Source of the DNA: Rubripirellula sp.
GTDB lineage: Bacteria > Planctomycetota > Planctomycetia > Pirellulales > Pirellulaceae
Direction of reading: 5' to 3'
Assembly: GCA_029213145.1 (NCBI GenBank)
Contig: JARGNK010000069.1
Span: 1-36,444 of the forward strand
Length of the DNA stretch: 36,444 nucleotides
Every line of letters begins with the position of its first letter. The stretch's first letter is position 1. Below, piece by piece: positions 16,611-24,711 of the stretch. Position numbers and translations under genes: made by a program. The notes below the pieces were generated by a model that was given only the letters and a program-made list of their open reading frames with translations, had not been told where the DNA came from and did no database searches.

Positions 16611-17377
16611 CGTGCTTCACCCGAAACGGATTCAGAATCAGACGCCTGCACAGAACGGAAAGCCTGCATATCGGCCTGGAATTTGCGTTCAGCTGATTCC
16701 CCAACCCTTCCATTTGCCGAAGCATCTTCGACAGCGGGCAGATTCTCGGCATCGAATTCCAGCACGACAGGCAGGTCCAACATCGGTCGATACAAACTGT
16801 CGTCGGTCAGTTCGATCGGTCGCTGCTGAAACTCCAGAATCTCCGGGATCAAATGCTCGACTCGACGGACCTCAACCTGACGGCCAGGATACATGTGTCG
16901 CAGATGCTCAATGTAAGACTGCCGAATACGCTCGTATCGCGCTCGCGCACCCAACCAATATTGCGATTCTGCCGGATCCAATTCATTCAATTCCGGTGGC
17001 GGACCAGGCGGCTGATAGATCTCTTCCAAAAACTCCGTCAGCATGAAATGCCGATGGTAACTTAACCGGGGCCACTGTACCGTACGATCAGGGAACATGA
17101 TCTCTAACCGCTCACCATAGCTATCGGTGATGGCAGCCTGAACCAAATGACTTGGACCCGGGTTAGGGGCGAAAAAGGCATAGCCTCGATCAATGTACAA
17201 GCATTGGCTATATGGCTCAAACCACGCAAACAAGCTGGCAATCGATGGTGAGGTGCCAAGCGGACCGCGGGTCTGAAACGACAATGGCGGAAGCACGACC
17301 GCCAACAAGTGACCGAGCAACAAACCACTCAATAGCAACCGCGTACGCCGAGAAAGAGGCTTGATGGGAGCCATCAT
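16607..17377 (-). CDS. Membrane-anchored partner of the HTTM protein, unknown function
   Basis: Hypothetical protein of 256 residues with one N-terminal membrane helix (about residues 13-34, LLLSGLLLGHLLAVVLPPLSF) after a basic start (PIKPLSRRTR), so the rest is probably periplasmic. The ectodomain begins with SLFAWFEPYSQCLYIDRGYAFFAPNPGPSHLV, a segment rich in aromatics, and later contains a Pro-rich turn (QPPGPPPEL) and a charged helix ending RHMYPGRQVEV. No catalytic motif is recognised. ATG at 17377 is chosen over an in-frame TTG upstream; a second ATG follows at 17374. The stop overlaps the HTTM start by the ATGA arrangement, so the two proteins are made together and may form a complex. 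I recall HTTM genes having such neighbours in planctomycetes, but the family has no name I can give. Confidence 0.75.
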   Translation of the reverse strand: MMAPIKPLSRRTRLLLSGLLLGHLLAVVLPPLSFQTRGPLGTSPSIASLFAWFEPYSQCLYIDRGYAFFAPNPGPSHLVQAAITDSYGERLEIMFPDRTVQWPRLSYHRHFMLTEFLEEIYQPPGPPPELNELDPAESQYWLGARARYERIRQSYIEHLRHMYPGRQVEVRRVEHLIPEILEFQQRPIELTDDSLYRPMLDLPVVLEFDAENLPAVEDASANGRVGESAERKFQADMQAFRSVQASDSESVSGEAR

Positions 17378-17491
17378 AAAAACAGCACTCGGAAACAAAA
17401 AAAGAACATACCCTCACGTTAACCAACTCCAGCACAATGTACAGACGGTTTCCGCACCCAAGAATGCCTTAACCATTGGGATCAGCGCATC

Positions 17492-17523
17492 AAAAAAGCC
17501 GCATCTCACGGGAAACGCGGCTT
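17492..17523 (-). terminator. Intrinsic terminator of the TIGR03000 gene
   Basis: Perfect 7-bp stem AAGCCGC (17523-17517 on the minus strand) and GCGGCTT (17502-17496), 14-base loop, then a T-run reaching 17492. It lies 28 bases past the stop of the TIGR03000 protein. Confidence 0.88.
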
Positions 17524-17550
17524 CTATGAATCAATTAACCTGCTGTCGTC

Positions 17551-18789
17551 TTAAAGACCTGCAACTTGGTTTGCATCAAAATCAAACGTCAATTCCACGT
17601 TGCTGCCCGCGGAAAGATCGACGGTTCGCTCTTGGCTCAGCGCTTGACCATTCACCATCGCAGTGACCTGAACCGTATATCCCAACCATTGCTCACCAGC
17701 CTTCAACTGGTTGGTGCGAAAGGTCCGAACGGTTCCTTCACCACTGGCTTCATTGCCCGCTAGTTGAACGGTCGCGTCTGCGGGAACATGCAATTTGACA
17801 ACCGTGACGAGATCGGAATCCGACACAGCCACATCGGCGACTGGCTCGGGCTGAACTTCAGGTCGCTCGAACTTAAGTTCTTCAATGGAACCAGCACTCA
17901 GCTTCACTGACTTGCTCTCGGTAACGGCCTCACCTTCGGCGTCGTAAGTGACCTCGACCAAATAGGTGTAAACCAAACCTTGCTCTAAACCCTTCGACAT
18001 GAACTGCCGAACAGGGCCGTCACTGGTTGTCTCATGACCGTTCACAGTTACCTTCGCATCCTCTGCAACGTTAACTGTCAGCAGTGCCGCATCGTTTTCG
18101 ATCGCTGGCTTGGCAACGGTGACAGATTCTGAAGCATCCGCCTCCATCGATTCGTTCCGACGAACTGCAATGTCGCGGTAGTAAGTTTGAATCTGATTCG
18201 ATTCATAGCCCGCTGTTGAATTGAGCCCGACTGAGGTCGGTACTGCCGATTGATAATTGATTGGGCTAATCACCCCACCGGAAGAACCGCCGCTGCTGCC
18301 ACCGGAAGAACCACCGCTGCTACCTCCAGATGAACCGCCGCTGCTGCCACCGTAAGAGCCGCCGCTGCTCGCAGAGTGATGGTGAGCATGAATTTTGGCG
18401 AGCAATCGACGGATCGGACCAACATGTCCTGTTCGACTCCCTCCGCTCGATCCCCAACCACCGCCAGAAGAACCACCCGATGAGCCACCACTACTCGCAG
18501 TGACGTAATTCATGGTGTAGCCACCAGACGACCCTGAACTGCCCCCACGAGCTGCACGCGCTGCACGGTGGGCCTGATGCTTCGCTCGGATTCGACTGAA
18601 TAAGCCACCGCCGCCGCTGCTACCACCCGAGGATGCCCAACCGCCCGAAGATCCACCAGATGATCCTCCTGACGATCCACCTGATGATCCACCTGATGAC
18701 CCCCACGAACCCTGTGCGAAAGCTGTGCCCGCCAAGGTTGTCATCGCAGCAATCGCTCCCACGAATGCTAAAAATCGAATGCAACTCAT
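17551..18789 (-). CDS. Secreted Gly/Ser-repeat protein with two TIGR03000-type domains
   Basis: Exported planctomycete surface or wall protein of 412 residues. Start ATG 18789 has AGGA four bases upstream and AGGAG slightly farther, and opens a classic signal peptide: MSCIRFLAFVGAIAAMTTLA, then GTAFAQG (cleavage after AFA). Residues about 26-165 are GGSS-type low complexity, interrupted twice by a basic, His/Arg-rich segment: LFSRIRAKHQAHRAARAARG and PIRRLLAKIHAHHHSAS. The C-terminal half has two related beta-sandwich-like domains of the TIGR03000 type (about 235-305 and 328-402), each with a V-x-V/L-P/A-x-D/E-A-x-V-x-(V/L)-x-G motif, an R-x-F segment, and a closing V-x-L-S-A-G-S-x-x-E-L-x-F. 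The domain is essentially confined to Planctomycetes; its function is unknown. It has its own terminator and no operon partners. Confidence 0.88.
   Translation of the reverse strand: MSCIRFLAFVGAIAAMTTLAGTAFAQGSWGSSGGSSGGSSGGSSGGSSGGWASSGGSSGGGGLFSRIRAKHQAHRAARAARGGSSGSSGGYTMNYVTASSGGSSGGSSGGGWGSSGGSRTGHVGPIRRLLAKIHAHHHSASSGGSYGGSSGGSSGGSSGGSSGGSSGGSSGGVISPINYQSAVPTSVGLNSTAGYESNQIQTYYRDIAVRRNESMEADASESVTVAKPAIENDAALLTVNVAEDAKVTVNGHETTSDGPVRQFMSKGLEQGLVYTYLVEVTYDAEGEAVTESKSVKLSAGSIEELKFERPEVQPEPVADVAVSDSDLVTVVKLHVPADATVQLAGNEASGEGTVRTFRTNQLKAGEQWLGYTVQVTAMVNGQALSQERTVDLSAGSNVELTFDFDANQVAGL
18275..18369 (-). repeat. Gly-Ser codon repeat, second block
   Basis: Reiterated 12-base units (GGN GGN TCN/AGC AGC type) encode consecutive Ser-Gly-Gly-Ser motifs in the TIGR03000 protein. 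Synonymous variation among units (TCC, AGC, TCT) shows the array is not a very recent expansion. Confidence 0.85.
18603..18713 (-). repeat. Gly-Ser codon repeat, first block
   Basis: The N-terminal Gly-Ser array just after the signal peptide. Several units here use the GGATCA/GGATCGT codon pair and are almost identical, so this block may be the more recent or more homogenised one. Confidence 0.8.
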
Positions 18790-19072
18790 GTTTCCTGATT
18801 CTCCTGCAAACAATGTCGTCTCGTAAACCTACTGCCGGCCCAACTCCTTGGTCTTCCTTCAGATGCAAACAACGGAGTGCGGAGGTGCGAACAAACTCAA
18901 AAGAGGACTTTGACACCCCCAAACGAGCCCCGCAGGAACCGGCATAGTCCGAGTTAGGATACAGCTATCATCTGGGGAAACAAGCAGCTTCGGTAGATTT
19001 TACGCAAAGGGGGCTCTCGGGAGGCTAGGGTAAATAGCCGGCCTGGGGGCCGATCCTCTAACGACTGGCAGG
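18790..19072. promoter_or_regulatory. Intergenic region upstream of the TIGR03000 gene
   Basis: About 280 bases. It must contain the promoter of the TIGR03000 gene (minus strand) and the 3' end of the PCMT transcript. A GC hairpin CGGCC-TGGG-GGCCG lies at about 19039-19052, just beyond the PCMT stop, but lacks a proper T-run, so it is only a possible weak terminator. No gene was seen. Confidence 0.4.
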
Positions 19073-20332
19073 TCAATCGATCTTCTCAACTTCGATTTCA
19101 TCGAAATCGGCGGTGCCCGTCGCCCCGAACAAACCGATCCTCAAAATCGCCTCCCGGGCGGACGGGGGGATTCGAATCAACCGACTGCTGCTCCGCCACG
19201 GCCGAGAGCCTCGAAACGGACCGAGGCGGAAGGTTCCGAGGTCGCGGCGTTGCCCGTCGTACAGGCTCAGGGCGATCATCGGCATTGCATCCCCTTCCGG
19301 TCCCCGACGAACTTCGCCGGTTCTTGCTTTGCCACTGAGGCGAATCGTAGACACCTTTCGTCCATCAATCGGAAATCCCTGCAACAGATGAGAGCCGAGC
19401 CCTGGTGTCTCGTTACTGAATCGCACGAATGCCGCACCCTGAACAGCCGCCCCATCATCGGCGACTCGGCGGACTTGGCGACCGTAATACCAACCCGGCA
19501 CGTAATCTGGGATGTTTGCTGCGTCACCCGACGCAGCGGTCTCGAAGTCCCCATTGACCACTTTAGGGTTGGCGGCATCCGGCAGAAGCTGCCGATTATC
19601 TTCTGCTTCACCAGTCATTGGAACAAAGAGCGTCGGTCGCAACGGTTGACGGAGCAATTCGCCATCTTTTTTTGTCATCAGGTAAAGCGTTTGTTGATAC
19701 CTTTCGCCAACAGGAATGATCATCACCCCCCCTTCACGCAACTGTTCGACTAGAGGCTTCGGGACCGATTCAGGACTGCAGGTCACGATGATCTTGTCGA
19801 AAGGCGCCGCTTCGGGCCAACCCAAAAACCCGTCGCCAACACGCGTCGAGACATTTTTGTAATCCAAGCTTTCAAGTACTTCCGCGGCTCGCTCCCCAAG
19901 GTCTCGTACAATTTCGATCGAGTAAACCTCTTTGACCAGCGGGCTGAGAACAGCCGCCTGGTACCCGCTTCCCGTACCGATTTCCAGGACCTTATCCGTT
20001 GGTTTTGGATCGAGTGCTTCTGTCATCAAGGCAACAATGAACGGGCTGCTGATCGTCTGCGATTCACCGATCGGCAACGCCATATCGAAATAAGCACGAT
20101 CTTGCAATTTGCTAGGCACAAATTCATGCCGAGGTGTGCTGCGAATCGACTGCAATACACGAGGATCTTTCACCCCCGCACTCTCGACTCGCTCACGAAC
20201 CAACCTGTCGCGAGCGGCTTGATAGGGATCGTCGCCGCGGCCAGACGAAGAAGTCAGAGCAATCAATGACAAGAGTAAGAGACCTCGGGCAAACAGACTG
20301 GTCGAATGGAATTCAATGAAGGATAGATTCAT
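19073..20332 (-). CDS. Exported protein-L-isoaspartate O-methyltransferase with C-terminal beta module
   Basis: PCMT transfers methyl from S-adenosylmethionine to isoaspartyl residues, starting repair of aged proteins. The ATG at 20332 gives 419 residues, about twice the E. coli enzyme. Residues 1-33 look like a signal peptide (SLFARGLLLLSLIALTSSSG). The catalytic domain, about 35-240, is complete: SQTISSPFIVALMTEAL (Ser91 region), the SAM motif VLEIGTGSGYQAAVLSPL (115-132), APFDKIIVTCS (post I) and LREGGVMIIPVG. From about 258 there is an extra module starting NGDFET and containing PGWYYG, AAFVRFSN, SHLLQGFPI and IRLSGKARTGEV, resembling carbohydrate-binding CBM4/9-like or other jelly-roll domains. 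It is the last gene of the HAD-BASS-Ppx-DUF72 run, 31 bases after DUF72. No good Shine-Dalgarno sequence, so reinitiation is possible. Confidence 0.88.
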   Translation of the reverse strand: MNLSFIEFHSTSLFARGLLLLSLIALTSSSGRGDDPYQAARDRLVRERVESAGVKDPRVLQSIRSTPRHEFVPSKLQDRAYFDMALPIGESQTISSPFIVALMTEALDPKPTDKVLEIGTGSGYQAAVLSPLVKEVYSIEIVRDLGERAAEVLESLDYKNVSTRVGDGFLGWPEAAPFDKIIVTCSPESVPKPLVEQLREGGVMIIPVGERYQQTLYLMTKKDGELLRQPLRPTLFVPMTGEAEDNRQLLPDAANPKVVNGDFETAASGDAANIPDYVPGWYYGRQVRRVADDGAAVQGAAFVRFSNETPGLGSHLLQGFPIDGRKVSTIRLSGKARTGEVRRGPEGDAMPMIALSLYDGQRRDLGTFRLGPFRGSRPWRSSSRLIRIPPSAREAILRIGLFGATGTADFDEIEVEKID

Positions 20333-20363
20333 GATTTTCAATCGTTGGGTTCGTATTCCGTTA

Positions 20364-21257
20364 CTAAAAATCCCCCAGCAGAGACAACTGCTTGGGTGAG
20401 GAGGGTGGCAGAGGAATCTGCCACGATGTGTCTGGAAATTCCTGCTGCAATCGGCTGCAAAACTGACGCGCAAGGGCGGGCGCGTATCGATCATCCGGCG
20501 CGTGAGTGAACACATAAGGACAACGCCCATCACGGATCCATTTGGCAACAATGGGTGCCCACTGGTCAAAAAAACGATTCACTAGTTCGATTCGGTTGCG
20601 ACCCACCAATCGCAACACCGGGTGATTCCCCGTCGTCGTCTGGCGAATCGGTGTTCGTGGTTTTCGCACCTGAGACCGCATTTCGATTTCGTCGTCTGGG
20701 GGCGTAGCGAAGAGTGGCCGACTGTCGAATAGTACTTTGTCGATGCCGAGGTCACCAAGCAGTCCGTTGAGGCTCCGCTCATTGGGGCCCGAATCAAACC
20801 AATCAAGATGCCGAACTTCCACGGCCCACTGGAACCCACGAGGCAGTCCGCCAAGGTATTGGCGGAGTCTCTCAAAACGGTCCGGACCAAAATTTGGCCC
20901 CAGCTGCAAAAACGTAGGCCCGAGGCGATCCGATTCAGCGAGTGGTTCGAGGCACCGCACAAACGTGTTCGTTTCTCCTTGGCAGCCCTCTAATTCGCTG
21001 TCGTGCGAGATCACGCGGGGAAATTTCAGCATAAAGCGAAATCCGTTTGCCGTCTCACTTGCCCATCGGCGTGTCGTCTCAACACTCGGCAGCGCGTAAA
21101 ACGTGCTGTTCCCTTCCACCGTATTGAATGTTCGCGAATACCAATGCAGCCACTGAGAGCGTGGTGTTTTCAGCGGGTAAACCTGCCCACCCCAATCCGC
21201 ACATCCCCAAACGGGACACCCGAGCATCAGCGGCAAGCTAGGAACGCTCAAATTCAT
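20364..21257 (-). CDS. DUF72 family protein (YecE-like)
   Basis: Cytosolic TIM-barrel-like protein of the DUF72/YecE family, 297 residues. Typical elements: LGCPVWGCADWGGQVYP near the N-terminus (family GxSGWxYxxWxxxFYP-type opening), the segment FNTVEGNSTFYALPS with the conserved Glu-x-Asn-x-T-F-Y (residues about 46-57), FRFMLKFPRVISHD (F-x-K-x-P-x-x-I-x-H), LGPTFLQLGPNF (LGPxLxQLPPxF) and WAVEVRHLDWF (E-x-R). A late segment PYVFTHAPDDRYAPALA corresponds to the family YFNN region but is degenerate. Biochemical role unknown in the family. The ATG overlaps the TGA of ppx (21254-21257, ATGA), which fixes the start and implies translational coupling. Confidence 0.92.
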   Translation of the reverse strand: MNLSVPSLPLMLGCPVWGCADWGGQVYPLKTPRSQWLHWYSRTFNTVEGNSTFYALPSVETTRRWASETANGFRFMLKFPRVISHDSELEGCQGETNTFVRCLEPLAESDRLGPTFLQLGPNFGPDRFERLRQYLGGLPRGFQWAVEVRHLDWFDSGPNERSLNGLLGDLGIDKVLFDSRPLFATPPDDEIEMRSQVRKPRTPIRQTTTGNHPVLRLVGRNRIELVNRFFDQWAPIVAKWIRDGRCPYVFTHAPDDRYAPALARQFCSRLQQEFPDTSWQIPLPPSSPKQLSLLGDF

Positions 21258-22834
21258 CGCCTGCCCGCTCTCAGTAGTACCGGCAAGCCAAATACATCGC
21301 GAAACAAACCAGAGTTTCGACTCATTGAGACTTGCTCCAACGAAACATCGTCAACACCGAGCACGTGAATGACCAATTGCTTGGGTTCGCAGACGCATTG
21401 AATATCTCGGATCCGCCCGCTGCGGGTATCATCCAACGAAATGGCTAGCCTCAAGATGGCAGCAAGCTTAGCGACAATCACCCGTTCCTTCTGAGGCAGA
21501 GTTCCGTAGCCTTCATGCGACGGTTGCGGCGTCGCTCGACGGTGGTATCGAGCTACTAACCCAACTTGCAGTAACTGACTGCGGGACAACCCAAACATTT
21601 CACTGTGGCGAATCAAATACAACGCATGCTTATGATTACTTCGGACGTTGACCGCCATCCCGATCTCATGCAACAGTGCAGCGACGAACAAAATCACTTC
21701 GTGCCGACTGTCCAAACGGTGCTCAGCGCGCAACTGATCGAACAACTTGCTTGCTAACTCAGCAACATTTCTGGCGTGCGTCTCATCGAAATCAAATTTA
21801 CGCCCCAATGAGATTGCGGATCGGACAATTTGATTGCGGAATTCTGCCGTCCAACTGCCGCCAGCGGCCATGTTATGCAACAAACCGTCGCGCAAATTAG
21901 TTTCGCTAACAAACAAGTGCGACTGGTGGAAATGTTGAACAAACATCGAATAAGCGAGCAACGCCGGCGCCAACGTTCCTGCCTCGATAAAACTTGTTCC
22001 ATACTTCTTAACGATTGCATCCTGGTCAAGCGTTAAAACCTGCTCGGTCAACTTAACAAGATCTTTGGTCGACAATTCAGCTAATGATTTCCGGTCCCAA
22101 TCGGTGAGCTGATCGGCAACAAATCGAATATCGCCTCCGAGAGCGACAATATTGACGGGTGCATCATCATCAATCTCTTCTGAAATCTGCGCGAGTATCC
22201 GACGTATATGACTCTCCATCATGGCGCGACGGCGCGAAGCACTCGCCCGCACACCATCAAGATTCATCATCAACCGCACTGACCCCAGGCGGAATGACTG
22301 ACTGGACAGAACATTGCCGCTACGTAGCAGCAGCACCTCAGTGCTTCCACCACCAATCTCGACCACGAGCGATTTCCCATCAGCCAAACCGGGATGCTCT
22401 TGAAGATGTGGGATCACTCCCATGTAAGTGATCCGATTAACCTCCGCTTCATCGATCGATTCAACATTTAACCCCGTTGCGACGAAGACTCGGTCGGCAA
22501 ACGCCAACCGATTACTCGCTTCGCGAACAGCGGTTGTCGCCACTACGCGGACATCGGCTTGCGATGTAATTCCGTATTCCTGGAGTACTCGTTGATACCG
22601 CTGCAGGATCGCTGCGGATTTTTCGATGCTTTTGCGGCTCAGCCGACGATTTTCAAATGCCTCTCGGCCCAGATCAACCGCTTGCACCAGGCTATCTAAT
22701 TTTCGCACCTCTCCGTCGGAATGAATCTCTGCAATCGCCATCCGGATACTGGTTGCCCCAATATCGATCACCGCCACCGATCGAGGCGAGGCGGATTCGG
22801 GGACGATTTTCGGCTGTCGTGACGTATTGGCCAT
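21254..22834 (-). CDS. Ppx/GppA family exopolyphosphatase / pppGpp phosphatase
   Basis: Hydrolyses inorganic polyphosphate ends and/or pppGpp; ASKHA-fold enzyme with a C-terminal HD-like domain. 526 residues, full length. The N-terminal phosphate loop is VAVIDIGATSIRMAIAEI (about 20-37; the family usually has DxGSNSxR/K, here GATSIR). The second phosphate motif is VVEIGGGSTEVLLL. The HD-type helix region is RHEVILFVAALLHEIGM (about 375-395) followed by RSNHKHALYLI. Polyphosphatase and guanosine pentaphosphate phosphatase cannot be told apart from this sequence, so no symbol is given. It follows the transporter gene by 57 bases and overlaps DUF72 by ATGA. No ppk (polyphosphate kinase) is in the window. 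Confidence 0.92.
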   Translation of the reverse strand: MANTSRQPKIVPESASPRSVAVIDIGATSIRMAIAEIHSDGEVRKLDSLVQAVDLGREAFENRRLSRKSIEKSAAILQRYQRVLQEYGITSQADVRVVATTAVREASNRLAFADRVFVATGLNVESIDEAEVNRITYMGVIPHLQEHPGLADGKSLVVEIGGGSTEVLLLRSGNVLSSQSFRLGSVRLMMNLDGVRASASRRRAMMESHIRRILAQISEEIDDDAPVNIVALGGDIRFVADQLTDWDRKSLAELSTKDLVKLTEQVLTLDQDAIVKKYGTSFIEAGTLAPALLAYSMFVQHFHQSHLFVSETNLRDGLLHNMAAGGSWTAEFRNQIVRSAISLGRKFDFDETHARNVAELASKLFDQLRAEHRLDSRHEVILFVAALLHEIGMAVNVRSNHKHALYLIRHSEMFGLSRSQLLQVGLVARYHRRATPQPSHEGYGTLPQKERVIVAKLAAILRLAISLDDTRSGRIRDIQCVCEPKQLVIHVLGVDDVSLEQVSMSRNSGLFRDVFGLPVLLRAGRR

Positions 22835-22891
22835 CGGGAGCGGAACGTTATCCGAAAAAAGTTGAGGTTATTGATCAATCATGACAACTTG

Positions 22892-23890
22892 TCAGTCGCC
22901 CATCATATCGCCTGGAGGCACATTCGTCCCAGCCTGATCCTCGCCTGCGACCGGCCCATCGCTCATTCCCCGCCAAACCACCGCCAAGACGGTGCCTGTC
23001 AACATACACCCAAAGGTGTAAACCGCTGTCGGAATCGTTGCCAAGGTCCCCGCCCCGTATAGCGTCGTCGCTAATGCCGTTCCCAAGCCTGCATTCTGCA
23101 TTCCAACTTCTAACGTCAGGGCCCGCTGAAATTCCGAGGGCAGCCTGAATCCGACGCCAACCAAATAACCAGCAGCGTAACCATTCAAATTCACCAACAA
23201 TAACGCGATCACCAGAACGGGACCGACGCTGACCAATGTCTCACGGTTCCCAGCTACCACGCTGGCGATAATCCACAACAAGCAAACTGAAGCCGTCAAA
23301 GATGACCACCGGCTGGCCCAGCGATCGAGCTGCTCGTTCAACCAGGCAAGAAAAAACCCAACCATGGCTGGTAACACGACCGTCCCAAATAGCAGCAGCG
23401 ACGTTTCAAGGGGATTAATTTGTGACGGACTCGTTTTCAACGCAAACAGACTCAACACGAAAGGTACCGAAAATGGGGACAATAGCGTCGCAACGGTCGT
23501 CAAGCTGACCGAGTAAACGACGCTTCCTCCAGCTGTGTGCGTGAGTACGTTTGAAGCCATCGCGCCGGGAACGCAACCGACCAGGATGACGCCGGTCGCT
23601 AACTCGGGGTCCATCGGAATCAGCTTTGTCACAACCCAAGCTGCCAAAGGCATCGCAACGAGTTGAGTCACGACACCCAGCAAGACCCACCAAGGTTTGG
23701 ATTTAAGGGGCCCCAATTCGTGCGGCCGCACCAGCGTACCCAAGCAAAACATTGTCAGAGTGATCAACACCCACAACCACCACCCGGGTGCCACAAAAGG
23801 ATCAAAACCAAACCATTCGACCGGCCAAAACAATGCCGCCCCGGAGGAAATTAGCAACCAGACAAGCATCGATCGAAAAAGAGAATTCAT
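22892..23890 (-). CDS. Bile acid:sodium symporter (BASS)-type transporter
   Basis: Inner-membrane secondary transporter of the BASS/SBF family, 332 residues with about nine or ten helices. Characteristic motifs: VILVGCVPGAMASNVLTHTAGG (crossover helix region, P-G-x-x-S-N-x-x-x-x-x-x-G), and ALTLEVGMQNAGLGTALAT (E-V-G-x-Q-N, contacting Na+ and substrate). The start ATG at 23890 overlaps the TGA of the HAD gene (ATGA 23887-23890), and the product begins directly with a hydrophobic helix (FRSMLVWLLISSGAALFWP). Known bacterial substrates include bile acids, pantothenate and other organic anions; here the substrate cannot be told. The hydrophilic tail is acidic (AGEDQAGTNVPPGDMMGD). Confidence 0.93.
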   Translation of the reverse strand: MNSLFRSMLVWLLISSGAALFWPVEWFGFDPFVAPGWWLWVLITLTMFCLGTLVRPHELGPLKSKPWWVLLGVVTQLVAMPLAAWVVTKLIPMDPELATGVILVGCVPGAMASNVLTHTAGGSVVYSVSLTTVATLLSPFSVPFVLSLFALKTSPSQINPLETSLLLFGTVVLPAMVGFFLAWLNEQLDRWASRWSSLTASVCLLWIIASVVAGNRETLVSVGPVLVIALLLVNLNGYAAGYLVGVGFRLPSEFQRALTLEVGMQNAGLGTALATTLYGAGTLATIPTAVYTFGCMLTGTVLAVVWRGMSDGPVAGEDQAGTNVPPGDMMGD

Positions 23891-24513
23891 AACGTTTCCT
23901 GTAAGACCCCAGCTCGATTGAGCATCTGCACCGATTGCTCGCCACCGAAACATTGTGCCGCCTGCCAACCTCGCAAATGTGCTCCTTGCACATTCTCGTC
24001 GCGATCATCCAAAAATAAAATTTGCTCAGCCGCGACTGCTGCCGCCCGTTCAGCCACTTCATAAATCATTGAACTAGGTTTCATCGAACCTACTTCAAAA
24101 CTCAAAATCGTGGCATCGAAATCGAACGTCGTGACAGAATAGTTCTGTCGGACAATCCAATCCCAGTGGGCCTGACAGGTATTGGAGAGCAGGCCGACAC
24201 CTCGCCCTGCCTGCCGCACCCGATCCAGCACGTTTCGCATCGAGGGAATCGGTTCGAACATATCACTCACGGCGTCAAACACAGCAACATCGGGTACTGG
24301 CTCGCGAGCAAGCAACCGACAGACCTCGCGTGCAAACTGCTCGCCGCTCACCTCACCTGATTCAAACCGATGCTGCAAACCACTCTCGTAAACAACTCGC
24401 TTCGCTTCATCGACAGAAACCGACAGCAATTCCGCCAAATTGCGGCACGCTAAATCGGCATCAAAACTCAGCAACACGTTACCGAGATCAAAATAAACAA
24501 ATTCAATCGGCAC
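23887..24513 (-). CDS. HAD superfamily phosphatase, YihX-like
   Basis: Haloacid dehalogenase-type phosphatase of 208 residues. Motif I is VYFDLGNVLLSFD with nucleophile Asp9; the usual second Asp is replaced by Gly (D-L-G-N), as in E. coli YihX. Motif II is GLLSNTCQAHW (Ser), motif III is GSMKPSSMIY (Lys), motif IV is ILFLDDRDENVQGA (Asp-Asp). The cap domain is helical (about 20-90). Start: GTG at 24513 with AGGAG 11 bases upstream; another in-frame GTG at 24537 lacks a site in front. Likely substrates are small sugar or nucleotide phosphates, but this is inference. It heads the compact run into BASS, Ppx, DUF72 and PCMT. Confidence 0.9.
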   Translation of the reverse strand: MPIEFVYFDLGNVLLSFDADLACRNLAELLSVSVDEAKRVVYESGLQHRFESGEVSGEQFAREVCRLLAREPVPDVAVFDAVSDMFEPIPSMRNVLDRVRQAGRGVGLLSNTCQAHWDWIVRQNYSVTTFDFDATILSFEVGSMKPSSMIYEVAERAAAVAAEQILFLDDRDENVQGAHLRGWQAAQCFGGEQSVQMLNRAGVLQETL

Positions 24514-24711
24514 TTTTTCTTGTGCTCCTGGCTCCACCTGATTTCACGCTGACGGGTGTGCAAGCTGACGGCTACCGTGGCTCACTTCCGCGATAACATT
24601 TCATTTCCAAACAAAACGGGTGTCCCAATTGCGACGTTCTATCGCCAGAAATCACACCCGAGTGATTCCATCCCCAAGTTGACCAGTAAGAAACTGTTCA
24701 ACAGCAAGAAA

